In this document: one piece after another, positions 25,603-34,564 of the stretch
Layout of the letters: every line of letters begins with the position of its first letter
Position numbering within the stretch: the first letter of the stretch is position 1
The notes under the pieces: generated by a model
Databases searched by the model: none
Seen by the model: only the letters and a program-made list of their open reading frames with translations
What the model was told of the DNA's origin: nothing
NCBI RefSeq assembly: GCF_000383095.1
Contig: NZ_AORL01000019.1
Coordinates: 124,001 to 188,000, forward strand
Source: Sphingomonas sp. PR090111-T3T-6A
GTDB lineage: Bacteria; Pseudomonadota; Alphaproteobacteria; Sphingomonadales; Sphingomonadaceae
DNA: 64,000 bases
Direction: 5' to 3'
Made by a program: the position numbers and the translations under genes

Positions 25603-27851
25603 CAGAAATGCGTCTCCAGATTGAAGAACACGCTGCGGCCGGGCTGGCGCAGATAGAGATTGTAGGGCGACTGCTCTCCGTCCGCCGTGGTCGACTGGGT
25701 GCCGGCATAATCCATGACCGCGTGGCTGTTGAACAAATTGCCGACCTTTACCGAGGCGGTCAGCTCATGAAACAATCCCGCGACATGATCGAAGTGCCAG
25801 CCGAACGCCAGATCGGCGGAGAAGGTGGTGCCGATATGGCTGGTCGGGTCGTCGATCGTGCCGGCGGCGATAGGCACGCTGCCGTTGAGATAGCCCGCAT
25901 CCATCGGCACGTTGCCATTGTCGTTGCCATAGCGCGGGCCGACCCACTTGCCGATCAGCGACGCGAATGGGCCGTGCTTGTTCTCGTAGATCAGGCCGGC
26001 GGCGGCGGTCCACTTCGGCGCCTCGGCCAGCGACGCATGGGTGCCCTTGTATTTGGCCGAGTTCAGAGTGGCGTTGCCGTAGAAGGAGAGGCCGTGCGCG
26101 AGCACATACTGGCCCTCGAATTCCAGGCCCTTGTAGATCGCGCCGCCAGCATTGACGAAGCTGCTCTCCTCGGTGCCGTCGACGACGGTGGTCACAGGCG
26201 AGAGGAAATTCGAGAAGTCGATATAGTAAGCGTCGGCCGAGAGGCTCCAGCGGTTGCCGTGGAGCACGGTGCCGACCTGATAGTTCCAGGTCAGCTCGGG
26301 CTTCAGGTCTGTGGGGTCCTCTACCTGGAACACGTCGATCGGCGGGGCGAGGAATCCGCGCGCCATCTGCGCATAGGCCGACCAATTGGAGGCGATGCGG
26401 TAGTTGGCCGCGATCGAGGGCTGCCAGGCGTGATAGGCGATGTCGGTCTCGCCGTTGGGGCCGCCCTTGTTGATCGTCGCGTGCAGATCGCGCTGGTAGC
26501 TGGTGTATTTGACGCCGGGGTTGATGGTCAGCCCGTCGACCGGGCGCAGATCGACCTCGACATAAGGCTGCCAGGTCGTGCCCAGATCGGCATATTGGTA
26601 GGAAAGGGCCGTGCCCGTCTTGCCGGGAACGGGGACGCCGTCCTGCGTGATGTCGACCGTTTCCGAATAGCGCTTGTCGTGCTGGGAGTCGAACCAGACA
26701 CCCCATTTAAAGTCGGCGAACTTGGTTGGGGCCTCGAAGCGCAGGGTGTCGCCCCAGGTGCTGACGACGGCGTCGGTGTGCTTGCCCTTGATGTCAGTGG
26801 CGTAGGTGGCGACCTTTTTGCCGATGTTAGTCGGGCTGTAGAAGGTCACGCCATTATCAGCGGGATTATCGTCCGACGCGTCGCTCGACTCGGTATATTT
26901 GTGCGTGAAGCCATTGTGATAAGCCTGGTTGTCGATCTGCACCGGGCCGATGCTGGTCTGCAGTCGGAGATATTCGAAATCGGTCGTGTAGTGACTCGGC
27001 TGGTAGCCGAAATAGCACATCGCGGTTTTGTCTTTGCACAGGCCGTAATTGTTGCCGTATTTCTGATATTCCTGCAGCGTGGCGCCCTGCGTGGTGTACT
27101 GGAACTCGCGATTGTAGCTGGCGAGCGCGGTCAGCTTGGTGGTCGGGCTGATCTGGTAGATCGCCTTGCCGATCAGGTTGTCGCGATGTTCAGCGGAGCC
27201 TGTAAGGTAGCCGTCGGTTTTCTCATGCTGCCCTTCGGCGAACATGCGGAAACCGCCGATGTCACCGCTGTCGACCCGGCCGCCGCCCGAGAAGGTGTTG
27301 AAGCTGCCCGCCGTGCCATAGGCGTCGACGTCGAAGTGATCGAGCGGGTCTTTCGAGAGGAAGCCGACGGTGCCGCCGAAGGTGGCCTTGCCGATCGTGC
27401 TGGCCGATCCGGGCCCGCGATCGATCTGCGCCTCCTGCAGCGCATGGGCGATGAACAGCGACGAGGTGGTGTGGTGGAGATCCTGCGAGTCGCCGAACGG
27501 AATGCCGTCGAACGTGACGTTATACTGGCCGTCCTGAAAGCCGCGGATCGCCATCGTCTCGGCCTTGCCGATGCCGGGGCCGTTGGGGTTCGACGTCCAG
27601 ACGCTCGGCTGGAACTTGATGATGTCGTCGATGCTGGCGAGCGGTGGGATGTTGTTGGCGATGAAGCCGGACTGGATGACGGAGGTCGGCTGCATCGCGT
27701 CCAGCGGCATCGAGGAGGGCGCCAGCGGGAGCTCGTGGCCGATGACGGTGATGTCGGCGGCGGGCGCGGTATCGGAAGTGCTGGTCTGGGCCAGCGCAGG
27801 CGTCGCCATGGCGAACAGCGAGGTGGCACACAAAAGTGTCGGACGGCGCAT
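25602..27851 (-). CDS. TonB-dependent outer-membrane receptor
   Basis: A protein of 749 aa. The signal peptide MRRPTLLCATSLFAMATPALAQ is followed by a TonB-box-like DITVIG and the plug domain (about residues 60-170: IKFQPSVWTSNPNGPGIGK, AIRGFQDGQYNVTFDGIPFG, then IDRGPGSASTIGKATFGGT). The beta-barrel ends with the aromatic terminus SVFFNLETHF. The ligand is unknown. Linkage to a phytase-like phosphatase and a two-component system suggests a phosphate ester such as inositol phosphate. ATG 27851 has AAGGGGG upstream. The gene lies 36 bp downstream of the kinase. Confidence 0.93.
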   Translation of the reverse strand: MRRPTLLCATSLFAMATPALAQTSTSDTAPAADITVIGHELPLAPSSMPLDAMQPTSVIQSGFIANNIPPLASIDDIIKFQPSVWTSNPNGPGIGKAETMAIRGFQDGQYNVTFDGIPFGDSQDLHHTTSSLFIAHALQEAQIDRGPGSASTIGKATFGGTVGFLSKDPLDHFDVDAYGTAGSFNTFSGGGRVDSGDIGGFRMFAEGQHEKTDGYLTGSAEHRDNLIGKAIYQISPTTKLTALASYNREFQYTTQGATLQEYQKYGNNYGLCKDKTAMCYFGYQPSHYTTDFEYLRLQTSIGPVQIDNQAYHNGFTHKYTESSDASDDNPADNGVTFYSPTNIGKKVATYATDIKGKHTDAVVSTWGDTLRFEAPTKFADFKWGVWFDSQHDKRYSETVDITQDGVPVPGKTGTALSYQYADLGTTWQPYVEVDLRPVDGLTINPGVKYTSYQRDLHATINKGGPNGETDIAYHAWQPSIAANYRIASNWSAYAQMARGFLAPPIDVFQVEDPTDLKPELTWNYQVGTVLHGNRWSLSADAYYIDFSNFLSPVTTVVDGTEESSFVNAGGAIYKGLEFEGQYVLAHGLSFYGNATLNSAKYKGTHASLAEAPKWTAAAGLIYENKHGPFASLIGKWVGPRYGNDNGNVPMDAGYLNGSVPIAAGTIDDPTSHIGTTFSADLAFGWHFDHVAGLFHELTASVKVGNLFNSHAVMDYAGTQSTTADGEQSPYNLYLRQPGRSVFFNLETHF

Positions 27852-27887
27852 TGGGGACCCCCTTCGATGGATCAATCGAAGGGCGCG

Positions 27888-29312
27888 CTACGCAACCGGT
27901 ATGACAGATCGCTCGGTGGAACCTGATATTCCTGCAAGGTCGCCGATTTCGGACATTGGCGCGGGCTGATGCGCGGGGAAGCGAATCTCGACGATCATCC
28001 CCGGCGCGCCGTCCAGCAGGCGAAGCGAGCCGTCGTGGAACCCGACGATCGCCTTGGCGATCGCGAGGCCGAGGCCGCTGCCCCGATTGGCACTCTTGTC
28101 GTTCCCACGCTCGAAGGGGCGCAGCACCCGCGCGCGATCGGCGTCGGCCAGGCCAGGTCCGTCGTCGGCCAGCGAGACGACCGCTTCCGCGCCCTCGCGG
28201 TGCATCGCGATCCGGGCGCGGGTGCCGGGGCCGGTGTGCCGCGCGACATTGTCGAGCAGGTTCATGAACAGCTGGAGCAACAGGCTGCGATCGCCCATCA
28301 GGATGGCGGGCTCGAACGGCCCGATCGCCAGCGCGCAGCCCGCCTCGACCAGCACGGGTTCCATCGAATTGGCGACATCCTCGAGCAGATCGTCGAACAT
28401 CAGCGCGGTGCGCGGCGCATCGTGTCGCCCGGCTTCTATCTCGGACAGGCGCAGAAGCGCTTCGAAGGTGGCGATGATCGCGGAACATTCGCGCTCGGCG
28501 GCCAGGCGCAGGGTGGCGAAGTCGGCCGGATCATTGCTCTCGCGGGTCAGCAGTGCACGCAGGCGGGTGAGCGGGGTCCGCAGATCGTGCGCGAGGTGGC
28601 TGGCAAAATGGCGCTGGCCTTCCACCATCTCCTCCATCCGCGCGATCATGCGGTTGAAGCTCTGCGCCTGCGCGGCGAATATCCCCTCTCGATCGTCGAC
28701 GGGCACGCGCTGCGAGAGGTCGCCGGCGGCGATCGCATCTGCGGTGGTGCGGGTCAGAGCGAGGCGCGCAGCGATCATCCGCGCCATCGTCCGGCTGGCG
28801 AGCACGCCCATCAGCGCCCCGAACAGCGCCAGGCACAGTACCAACGCCGGCAGCATGTCGCGCACCACCTCCTTCATCTCGTCATGATGGAGGACGGTGA
28901 GATGCGCGCCGTCGGGCAGGCGGATGGTGAAGGCGCGACCGTCCTTGGGTTTCGAATCCCCGTCGCGGTAGCTGAGCGTCACCAGTCCAGCGCGCTGCAG
29001 CGGCAGGTCCACGCGCCCAACGATCCGGCGGCCCGACGCATCGTAGAGCAAGGCGATCTTCATCGATGTGGAGCGCGATGCGGCGCGTCGGATCACCCGA
29101 TCGGCGACCGAGGCGGTGTCGCGCGGCGCACTGGGCGGCATCAGCTTGCCCATCTCCTTGTAGAGCGACGCGTCGAGCTCGCGGGAGAATTGCAGGCTGG
29201 TGAGCGCCAGCACGATCGAGGCCGCGACCGCCATCCCCAGCGCCACCGCCGCGCCGATCCGGAGCGAAAGCCGGCCGATGCCGGGATCGGTCTCGCGCCG
29301 GCGTGCGGTCAC
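27888..29312 (-). CDS. Sensor histidine kinase of the TonB/phytase operon
   Basis: A protein of 474 aa starting at GTG 29312, which overlaps the regulator stop (GTGA). TM1 is about residues 15-35 (GAAVALGMAVAASIVLALT). A periplasmic sensor of about 130 residues follows, then TM2 (MLPALVLCLALFGALMGVL) and HAMP. The H-box is LAHDLRTPLTRLRALL, the N-box LLDNVARHTG, G1 DDGPGLADADR and G2 GSGLGLAIAKAI. The ligand is unknown. The gene order regulator-kinase-receptor-phosphatase suggests it senses phosphate limitation or the phosphoester substrate. Confidence 0.92.
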   Translation of the reverse strand: MTARRRETDPGIGRLSLRIGAAVALGMAVAASIVLALTSLQFSRELDASLYKEMGKLMPPSAPRDTASVADRVIRRAASRSTSMKIALLYDASGRRIVGRVDLPLQRAGLVTLSYRDGDSKPKDGRAFTIRLPDGAHLTVLHHDEMKEVVRDMLPALVLCLALFGALMGVLASRTMARMIAARLALTRTTADAIAAGDLSQRVPVDDREGIFAAQAQSFNRMIARMEEMVEGQRHFASHLAHDLRTPLTRLRALLTRESNDPADFATLRLAAERECSAIIATFEALLRLSEIEAGRHDAPRTALMFDDLLEDVANSMEPVLVEAGCALAIGPFEPAILMGDRSLLLQLFMNLLDNVARHTGPGTRARIAMHREGAEAVVSLADDGPGLADADRARVLRPFERGNDKSANRGSGLGLAIAKAIVGFHDGSLRLLDGAPGMIVEIRFPAHQPAPMSEIGDLAGISGSTERSVIPVA

Positions 29313-29992
29313 TGGCACTGCTCGCTCAGCAGCACATAGCCTTCGCCGCGCCGGGTGACGATCGGATCGCAGCCCAGTTCGAGCAGGCGCCGCCGCAGCC
29401 GCGATATGTTGCTGTCCACCAGGTTGGGGAGCGGCTGGAAGGAATGGCTCCACACCCCTTCGAACAGCATGGCGCGGGTCACCAGCCGGTCGGCATGGCG
29501 CATCAGGAACAGCAGCAGCGAGAATTCGATGCGGTTGAGATGCCGCTGCGCCGCGCCGAAACGGACATTGTGGTTGGTGCCATCGAGCCGCAATTGCCCG
29601 ATCGACAGGCTGATCACGTCGCCATGCACCTGCGGCCCGCGCCGGACGATCGCCGCCAGTCGCGCGTTGAGCTCCCCGATATCGTAGGGCTTGGCGAGAT
29701 AGTCGTCGGCGCCGGCATTGAGCCCTTCGACCTTGTCGCTCGAACTCCCCAGCGCCGACAGCATCAGGACGGGGGGCAGGACCCCTTGCGCGCGCAGGTG
29801 GTCGAGCAAGCCGGTGCCGGTAAGGTCTGGCAGCATGCGGTCGAGGATGATCGCTTCGAACGGCATCTGGTTGAAGGCCTCGATCGCTTCGGTTCCCGTA
29901 GCGGCAACCCTGCAATGATGGCCGAGCGAGCCGAGCTTGGCGGCCAGTTCCTCCGCGATGAGCGGGTCGTCCTCGACAAGTAGCAATTGCAA
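29309..29992 (-). CDS. OmpR/PhoB-family response regulator
   Basis: A protein of 227 aa beginning at a TTG codon (MQLLLVEDDPLIAEEL). Receiver domain residues 1-115 have the acidic pocket EDD, phospho-Asp in AIILDRMLPDLTG (about D51) and the Lys in DYLAKPYD. The winged-helix DNA-binding domain is about residues 130-225 (HLNRIEFSLLLFLMRHADR, VDSNISRLRRRL and EGYVLLSEQ). It is the first gene of a leftward operon with its kinase, the TonB receptor and the phosphatase. TTG starts are less efficient, which may keep regulator levels low. Confidence 0.92.
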   Translation of the reverse strand: MQLLLVEDDPLIAEELAAKLGSLGHHCRVAATGTEAIEAFNQMPFEAIILDRMLPDLTGTGLLDHLRAQGVLPPVLMLSALGSSSDKVEGLNAGADDYLAKPYDIGELNARLAAIVRRGPQVHGDVISLSIGQLRLDGTNHNVRFGAAQRHLNRIEFSLLLFLMRHADRLVTRAMLFEGVWSHSFQPLPNLVDSNISRLRRRLLELGCDPIVTRRGEGYVLLSEQCQ

Positions 29993-30679
29993 CGCCCGCT
30001 GCCTTCAAGTGCATTGGCAAACGTCCACCTGTAACGCTGCATTGTGACAATTCGCAGAGGCTGCGCATTCGGCGCGCGGATGATAACCGTCCAATTTCAT
30101 GTAGGTCGACGGCTGCTCGGCGCCGCATTGCGGTCATACAGCAGAGCGGACCTCGATCCTGAAAGCCGCCGCCCATTCAGGTGGCGGCTCGGGGCCTTCC
30201 AACTGACCGCATCGGGGACTCTATTGCCGCCGTTTACGAGATTGTCTCCGGACGGCTGCACTCGCGGCACGTCCGAACGAGCAGGGCGGGCCGATTGCCG
30301 ACTGGCCGGTTCCGGGCAAGCTGCCTTCGTTCAGGTCGGCAACCGCTGTCGGGCCGGCTCAATCTCGTCTACTCGTCCAAGGTCCGTTGGACCAAGCGTA
30401 ACGACGACACCTACCAGACCGTGCAACGCATCGGTCTCGATGGCATCCGTGGTCTGGCCAAGGCTTCGGTCAAGGGCACGCAGATCGGCATGATGGCGCT
30501 GTTCGACGCGTCCCCCCAGGACGCGTAATCACCTCTCCCAAGGGTTTGACGAGGGGCGGCAGGCTTAAGCTTGCAGCCTCTTTTCATATAAACGCTGGAG
30601 CGTGTTTAGCTTCATCAGCACCTCCTGCGCATTAGCCACGTAGCGCTCAGCCCGAATAGTCAGATATTCGTTCATCTGG

Positions 30680-30817
30680 CTTGCGGGCGACACGGTGGCG
30701 GTGTGGGGCTGCGGACCGGTCGGACTCTTCGCGGTCCAGTCGGCCTTCCTGATGGGGGCCGAAAGGGTGATCGCTATCGATCATTTCCCGCATCGGCTTG
30801 AGCTCGCCAGAGGTTCG
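30680..30817 (+). pseudogene. Internal fragment of a zinc-type alcohol/formaldehyde dehydrogenase
   Basis: About 46 codons read [17 protein letters not shown] and then [20 protein letters not shown], the Rossmann-fold start of glutathione-independent formaldehyde dehydrogenase-like enzymes. Neither the N-terminal zinc domain nor the C-terminal half is nearby, so this is a remnant. Confidence 0.6.
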
Positions 30818-30824
30818 GCGCCGA

Positions 30825-30938
30825 GACGACCAAGGACTCGACGAGACGCCGAAAATGGTCGCCAGGACGGCGAAGATGGTGGCCGCCAACGCTGTCCATC
30901 TCGCCGGGCTCCTGAAGAAGGAGGGCTATCCGGATTGA
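30825..30938 (+). pseudogene. C-terminal fragment, possibly of a flavodoxin-like NAD(P)H oxidoreductase
   Basis: A different frame from the preceding fragment ends [20 protein letters not shown], then [10 protein letters not shown] and stop. The amphipathic helix and NAVHLA pattern resemble the C-terminus of flavodoxin-family reductases. The family call is tentative; the abrupt join to the dehydrogenase fragment shows it is truncated. Confidence 0.4.
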
Positions 30939-31339
30939 CGACTGATGTGCTCATCGGCGTCGATGATCTGGGATAGACAGTCAGTTGCTCCCGGATTCAG
31001 CACTTCGGATCACGGGAAAATGAGCAGCTTTTAATGATGGGGCAGCGTTAGCGGCGCATTTGTGGCGTGACGCTGCTTCGTTCAAATCGGAATTGGTTAT
31101 CTTCGGTTGCTTCAACTCATCAACGCAGGCACTCGATCTTTCAGAGCCCAAAACGTGGTGCCGGCTCGCACGACGGTGGCGTTGTCGGGCACTGAGGGCT
31201 GGGAGAGGGGTGGCCTTTGAATCTGGTCGTGGTCGGAACATGTGCTGGGGGTGTTCGCGGGGCGGACGGACCTTCGGAGGGCGGTGAGCCCCTCATCGAA
31301 AACGCGCGGATTCGCGACGGTTGTGAGGCATCGCTCGAT

Positions 31340-32341
31340 ATGCTGGAGTTAGGACAGGCCCTATCGCGACGTTTCAGGGCTTATAGAGCGGACTGGAGGC
31401 TAAGCGCCTTTCAGCTGGTGACAACCGCCTTGCCGTTCGTGGGGTTGCTTGTCGCGATGGGAATCGCATCTCCCCATCATCATGGGCTGGCGCTTATGAT
31501 GGCACTCCCTGCGGCCGGATTGCTCGTTCGCCTCTTCATCTTCCAGCATGATTGTGGCCATGGCTCGTTTTTCAGATCACGGGCAGCAAATGATGCCGTC
31601 GGGCGCGTAATCTCCGTACTGACGCTCACGCCGTACGGCCATTGGAAGCAGGGCCACGCTATCCATCATGCCTCCAGCGGCAATCTGGATCGGCGCGGTC
31701 GTGGCGATGTCGAGACGTTGACGGTCGACGAATATCGAGGCCTGTCGCGCCTCGGCAGACTGGGCTACCGGCTGTATCGCAGCCCGTACATCCAGGTTCT
31801 GATCGGAGCCCCTCTCAACTTCATCATACTCCAGCGGATACCGAGGGGGGCGTCGTATCGAGACCCCTCCGCTCGTCGCAGCATGCTGTCGCTGAACCTG
31901 GCGCTGGTGGTGGTTTTCGGCCTGCCGATGATGTTCGTAGGCGTTTGGGAGGTGCTGGCAGTGTATCTGCCTGTCATGGTCTTGGCATCCTGGATCGGAA
32001 ACTGGCTTTTCTATGTCCAGCACCAGTTCGACGACGCCTATTGGGAGCGAGACGGCGCCTGGAATTTCCACGCATCCGCCCTTCAGGGCGCTTCCTATTT
32101 CAAGCTGTCGCCGATCCTGCAATGGTTCAGCGGCAACATCGGTCTGCACCACATCCACCATCTGTGCAGCCGCGTTCCCAACTACCACCTGCAGGCGTGC
32201 TTCGACGAAGCGCCGGAACTGAGCCACATCGCCAGGCGGATCACATTGCGTGAGAGCTTGGGGTGCTGGCGGCTGGCTCTTTGGGACGAGCAACGCCGCA
32301 CGATGGTTGAATTCCGGGAGCTGAATCTGCGGAGCGCCTGA
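31340..32341 (+). CDS. Membrane fatty acid desaturase
   Basis: A di-iron desaturase of 333 aa. The three histidine boxes are clear: HDCGHGS (near residue 74), HAIHHASS (near 110) and HHIHHL (near 272), with hydrophobic pairs between them (LVTTALPFVGLLVAMGI, LALVVVFGLPMMFVGVW, VMVLASWIGNWLFYVQHQF). This is the DesA/omega-3-like pattern, and it probably adjusts membrane lipid unsaturation. A TTG at 31217 with an upstream G-rich stretch would give a longer product, but family members start near LELGQALSRRF, so I use ATG 31340. The nearby cold-shock gene hints at a temperature response, though no shared promoter is visible. Confidence 0.88.
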   Translation: MLELGQALSRRFRAYRADWRLSAFQLVTTALPFVGLLVAMGIASPHHHGLALMMALPAAGLLVRLFIFQHDCGHGSFFRSRAANDAVGRVISVLTLTPYGHWKQGHAIHHASSGNLDRRGRGDVETLTVDEYRGLSRLGRLGYRLYRSPYIQVLIGAPLNFIILQRIPRGASYRDPSARRSMLSLNLALVVVFGLPMMFVGVWEVLAVYLPVMVLASWIGNWLFYVQHQFDDAYWERDGAWNFHASALQGASYFKLSPILQWFSGNIGLHHIHHLCSRVPNYHLQACFDEAPELSHIARRITLRESLGCWRLALWDEQRRTMVEFRELNLRSA

Positions 32342-32463
32342 CCGTCATCAGGCGGACTGACGCGGCGGATCAAGCAGCCTTCGGATCGCGATGACGATCG
32401 GATCGCGATGACGATGTCTATGGCTTCGCTCGACGGGAGCGGAGCGGAATCAAGCTCAAATAA

Positions 32464-32483
32464 GGGGTGCCCAAAGGCACCCC
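32464..32483 (-). terminator. Intrinsic terminator of the cold-shock gene
   Basis: GGGGTGCC and GGCACCCC form an 8-bp perfect stem with a 4-base loop, seven bases after the stop. In the minus-strand sense it is followed by TTATTT. Confidence 0.75.
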
Positions 32484-32490
32484 GAATTCC

Positions 32491-32697
32491 TTAGGCCTGC
32501 TGAAGATTGACGGCCGAGGTCTTGCCGCGGCGATCGGTTTCCAGCTCATAAGAGATGCGCTGATCCTTATCGAGCGTGCGCATACCCGCGCGCTCGACCG
32601 CCGAGATATGCACGAACGCATCGCCGCTTCCGTCCTCGGGCGCGATGAAGCCATAGCCCTTGTCGGCGTTGAAGAATTTGACGGTTCCGGTGATCAT
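32491..32697 (-). CDS. cspA: Cold-shock domain protein
   Basis: An RNA/ssDNA chaperone of 68 aa consisting of one OB-fold. RNP1 is KGYGFIAPEDG (K-G-[YF]-G-F-I) and RNP2 is DAFVHISAVERAG. The Csp-typical start GTVKFFNADKG is intact. AAGGAG lies a few bases before the ATG. A terminator follows directly, so it is monocistronic. Whether it is cold-induced cannot be read from the sequence. Confidence 0.94.
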   Translation of the reverse strand: MITGTVKFFNADKGYGFIAPEDGSGDAFVHISAVERAGMRTLDKDQRISYELETDRRGKTSAVNLQQA

Positions 32698-32748
32698 GGA
32701 AAGCTCCTTGTTAGGGATGGGCCGGAAGGCGCACCCTTGTGGTAAAAT

Positions 32749-32949
32749 TCAGTTGGTTTCGGTTGTTGCCGCCTTTTCGGCGATTGCCTGATCGCGCAGG
32801 GCCTCTCCCTTCTGAAGCCGGGTCGCCATGGAAAGCCACGCTTCCTGCGATCGCAGGAAGCGTTCTCGCACGTTCGCCAGAGCTGTAGCTTCGGCTTCGC
32901 GGCCGCATTCCGCGGCGCGGGCCAGATAGAAATCGCTGGTGGCGGACAT
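32749..32949 (-). CDS. Small conserved-type protein, unknown function
   Basis: A charged helical protein of 66 aa (SDFYLARAAECGREAEAT, then ANVRERFLRSQEAWLSMA). I recognise the pattern YLARAAEC..A....L.NVRER.LRSE.AW..MA as a short protein common in sphingomonads, usually unnamed. There is no signal peptide or metal motif. It lies just upstream of cspA in the same direction, 51 bp apart. Confidence 0.68.
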   Translation of the reverse strand: MSATSDFYLARAAECGREAEATALANVRERFLRSQEAWLSMATRLQKGEALRDQAIAEKAATTETN

Positions 32950-32973
32950 CGCAGGCTCCCGGAAAAACGAAGA

Positions 32974-33111
32974 TCAGCCCAACGCGTCGGCGACGATCTG
33001 CCTCAGTTCAGCTCGGGACAATGTCGTCGGGCGCAGCAGGATCGTAGGGCTCTTCCGAAAAATGAAGACAGGTACGGGTAATTTGCGGGCAATGGATTTC
33101 AGATGATTCAT
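32974..33111 (-). CDS. Possible 45-aa protein
   Basis: The frame starts ATG with AAAGGA three bases upstream and reads MNHLKSIARKLPVPVFIF, later LSRAELRQIVADALG. It has balanced composition and an amphipathic end but no known domain. It is in the same direction as the two genes downstream of it. It could be a true small gene or the end of a decayed one. Confidence 0.35.
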   Translation of the reverse strand: MNHLKSIARKLPVPVFIFRKSPTILLRPTTLSRAELRQIVADALG

Positions 33112-33533
33112 ATGTCCTTTGGCGCGACGTCTTCGCGCTTGTAGTTGATATAAGGCGCCAACATGATTTGCGCTGCACTTTCCGTGCGGGGGGAGGCCCG
33201 CTCGTTATGACAATGATGCCAACCCCATTGTCCGACAGCACCTGAAACGGCCATAAATCGGATGATCCGATAGCATCGGACGATGTCACAAACACACTCC
33301 GTTCTGCGCCAGTAAACCAGCCGCACCAACGGGAGAGGAGCCCAGGAAGGCCAAATCTATGGGAATATGAGCTTTCCACAGACAAGTCTTGCTGCGAGCG
33401 GAGGCTCGCACAGCCGGAAGCATGTAAGGGAAAACGATGCCGAAGCACCAAATTCCGTCGCAAGCGACGTTAGCCGCTCACGTATGGACCTGTTCGAGGG
33501 CAATTGCAATCGCACCGCCGGATCCGCCTGATT
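33112..33533. other. 422 bp without a supported gene
   Basis: AT-richer than its surroundings. The open frames here on the minus strand are Cys/Trp/Arg-rich and match no family. I see no repeat, promoter or RNA. Confidence 0.45.
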
Positions 33534-34097
33534 TCAGCCTGCGCGCAACAGATCGCCGATGTGAATGTAGAAGCGGCTAATCCAGGCCAGATCGGCGGGA
33601 CTAAGGGACAGCTGGTCTCCGATCCGGAGCACATGTGCCACAGTTCCGCCCAAGCCGTTCGGCCAGCCCAGGGTAAGGGTTTGAGCGTCCCGATCGTCGC
33701 CCCGCCGAACCACCCCGCCGCAATGGAACAATGTGTCACGGCATCGACCCAGGGCCCGCAGCGGGACGTCATGCCCTGCCTCGATATTCATGCGAAGGCA
33801 GACCTTTTCCAGCTTGTTGGGGGTATTTCTGATCCGGGCCAGCAAGAGGAGGTCCTCCGCGCTCCAGCCGGCCTCTGCCGCAACCTCGTCCAGCAATATG
33901 TTGAGGAAGCGATCGAGTTCCCGCAGGCCATTTCCGGCCACTTTCGAAGGATAGCGGGGCGGGACGGAATTGATGCCCGGCGAATCCCGGCCCGAGGCGA
34001 AGAACAGGGCGGCGGTGCACAAGGTGCTATACGCCTGGTCGCTGCCAATGGATGATATGCGGGGAATGACGATCGCCTGCGGAGCGGGATGCCCCAT
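33534..34097 (-). CDS. Unknown protein (187 aa)
   Basis: Leu-rich and probably all-alpha after a variable N-terminus: LRELDRFLNILLDEVAAEAG, SAEDLLLLARIRNTPNKL and ISRFYIHIGDLLRAG at the C-terminus. There is no signal peptide. Composition and codon pattern look like a real gene. Regularly spaced helices suggest a regulatory or interaction protein, but I cannot name the family. It is divergent from the next small genes. Confidence 0.55.
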   Translation of the reverse strand: MGHPAPQAIVIPRISSIGSDQAYSTLCTAALFFASGRDSPGINSVPPRYPSKVAGNGLRELDRFLNILLDEVAAEAGWSAEDLLLLARIRNTPNKLEKVCLRMNIEAGHDVPLRALGRCRDTLFHCGGVVRRGDDRDAQTLTLGWPNGLGGTVAHVLRIGDQLSLSPADLAWISRFYIHIGDLLRAG

Positions 34098-34154
34098 CCC
34101 CTCGATAGCACAGCAAACGCCCTACCCCTATTCAGGCGACACTGTCGCACGAAC

Positions 34155-34529
34155 ATGGTACAAGTGGCGCTCACGGAGTTGAACCGCATCCTCGTGACAG
34201 ACGGCAGGGCGCCCCTGCGCACGAACGAGGTCGCCGATCCCTATGACTGCCCTCAATCCAGGGATGCAGAGCGCCTGTTCATGTGCCGCAGGCGGATGCG
34301 GATGATCACGTCGCAGCAGAGAATCGGCTTCTATCGCGCATGGTCCTCGCATGCCGCCCGCCAGGCGCTGTCGGCCGACCAGCAGCAAACCAAAGATCGC
34401 TGTGCGCACAGCGCGGGTATGTGGTCCCTGATCGCGGATGCGCTGGAAGCGGGAGACGACGGGCGAGTGGCGGGCCTTACGCACAATCTTGCCTTCTTCC
34501 GGACGACCTGCCTGGTCCCTGCGGCCTGA
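34155..34529 (+). CDS. Unknown small protein (124 aa)
   Basis: Begins MVQVALTELNRILVTDGRAP, with a central RLFMCRRRMRMITSQQRIGF and a C-terminal helix SLIADALEAGDDGRVAGL. There is no known domain. The start at 34155 is chosen because upstream codons are compositionally unlike protein. The opposite strand is also open over much of this span, so confidence is modest. It is followed 35 bp later by another small gene in the same direction. Confidence 0.42.
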   Translation: MVQVALTELNRILVTDGRAPLRTNEVADPYDCPQSRDAERLFMCRRRMRMITSQQRIGFYRAWSSHAARQALSADQQQTKDRCAHSAGMWSLIADALEAGDDGRVAGLTHNLAFFRTTCLVPAA

Positions 34530-34564
34530 CCGCCGTGTCCTTTCCGTCAAACATGGAGAAAACG

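Larger units (their letters stand above)
29993..31339. other. 1.35-kb mosaic of gene fragments and intergenic repeat
   Basis: No intact gene is supported. Bases 30100-30240 hold the recurrent intergenic sequence (GCGGTCATACAGC at 30130; GCATCGGGGACT at 30209). A frame ending at 30528 (GLDGIRGLAKASVKGTQ) looks protein-like but I do not recognise it. Two recognisable enzyme fragments follow and are listed separately. Bases 30940-31339 show nothing beyond a possible promoter area for the desaturase. Confidence 0.5.

Noticed and set aside
25422-27926. Open frame of 834 codons on the plus strand
   Set aside because: Antisense to the TonB receptor, whose signal peptide, plug and C-terminal aromatic are evident on the other strand.
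29313-30176. Upstream extension of the phytase-operon kinase
   Set aside because: It overlaps the response regulator in another frame. The kinase starts at GTG 29312, coupled to the regulator stop.
33008-33463. 151-codon minus-strand frame
   Set aside because: Composition is not protein-like and there is no start signal; a shorter frame in another phase (32974-33111) is more credible.
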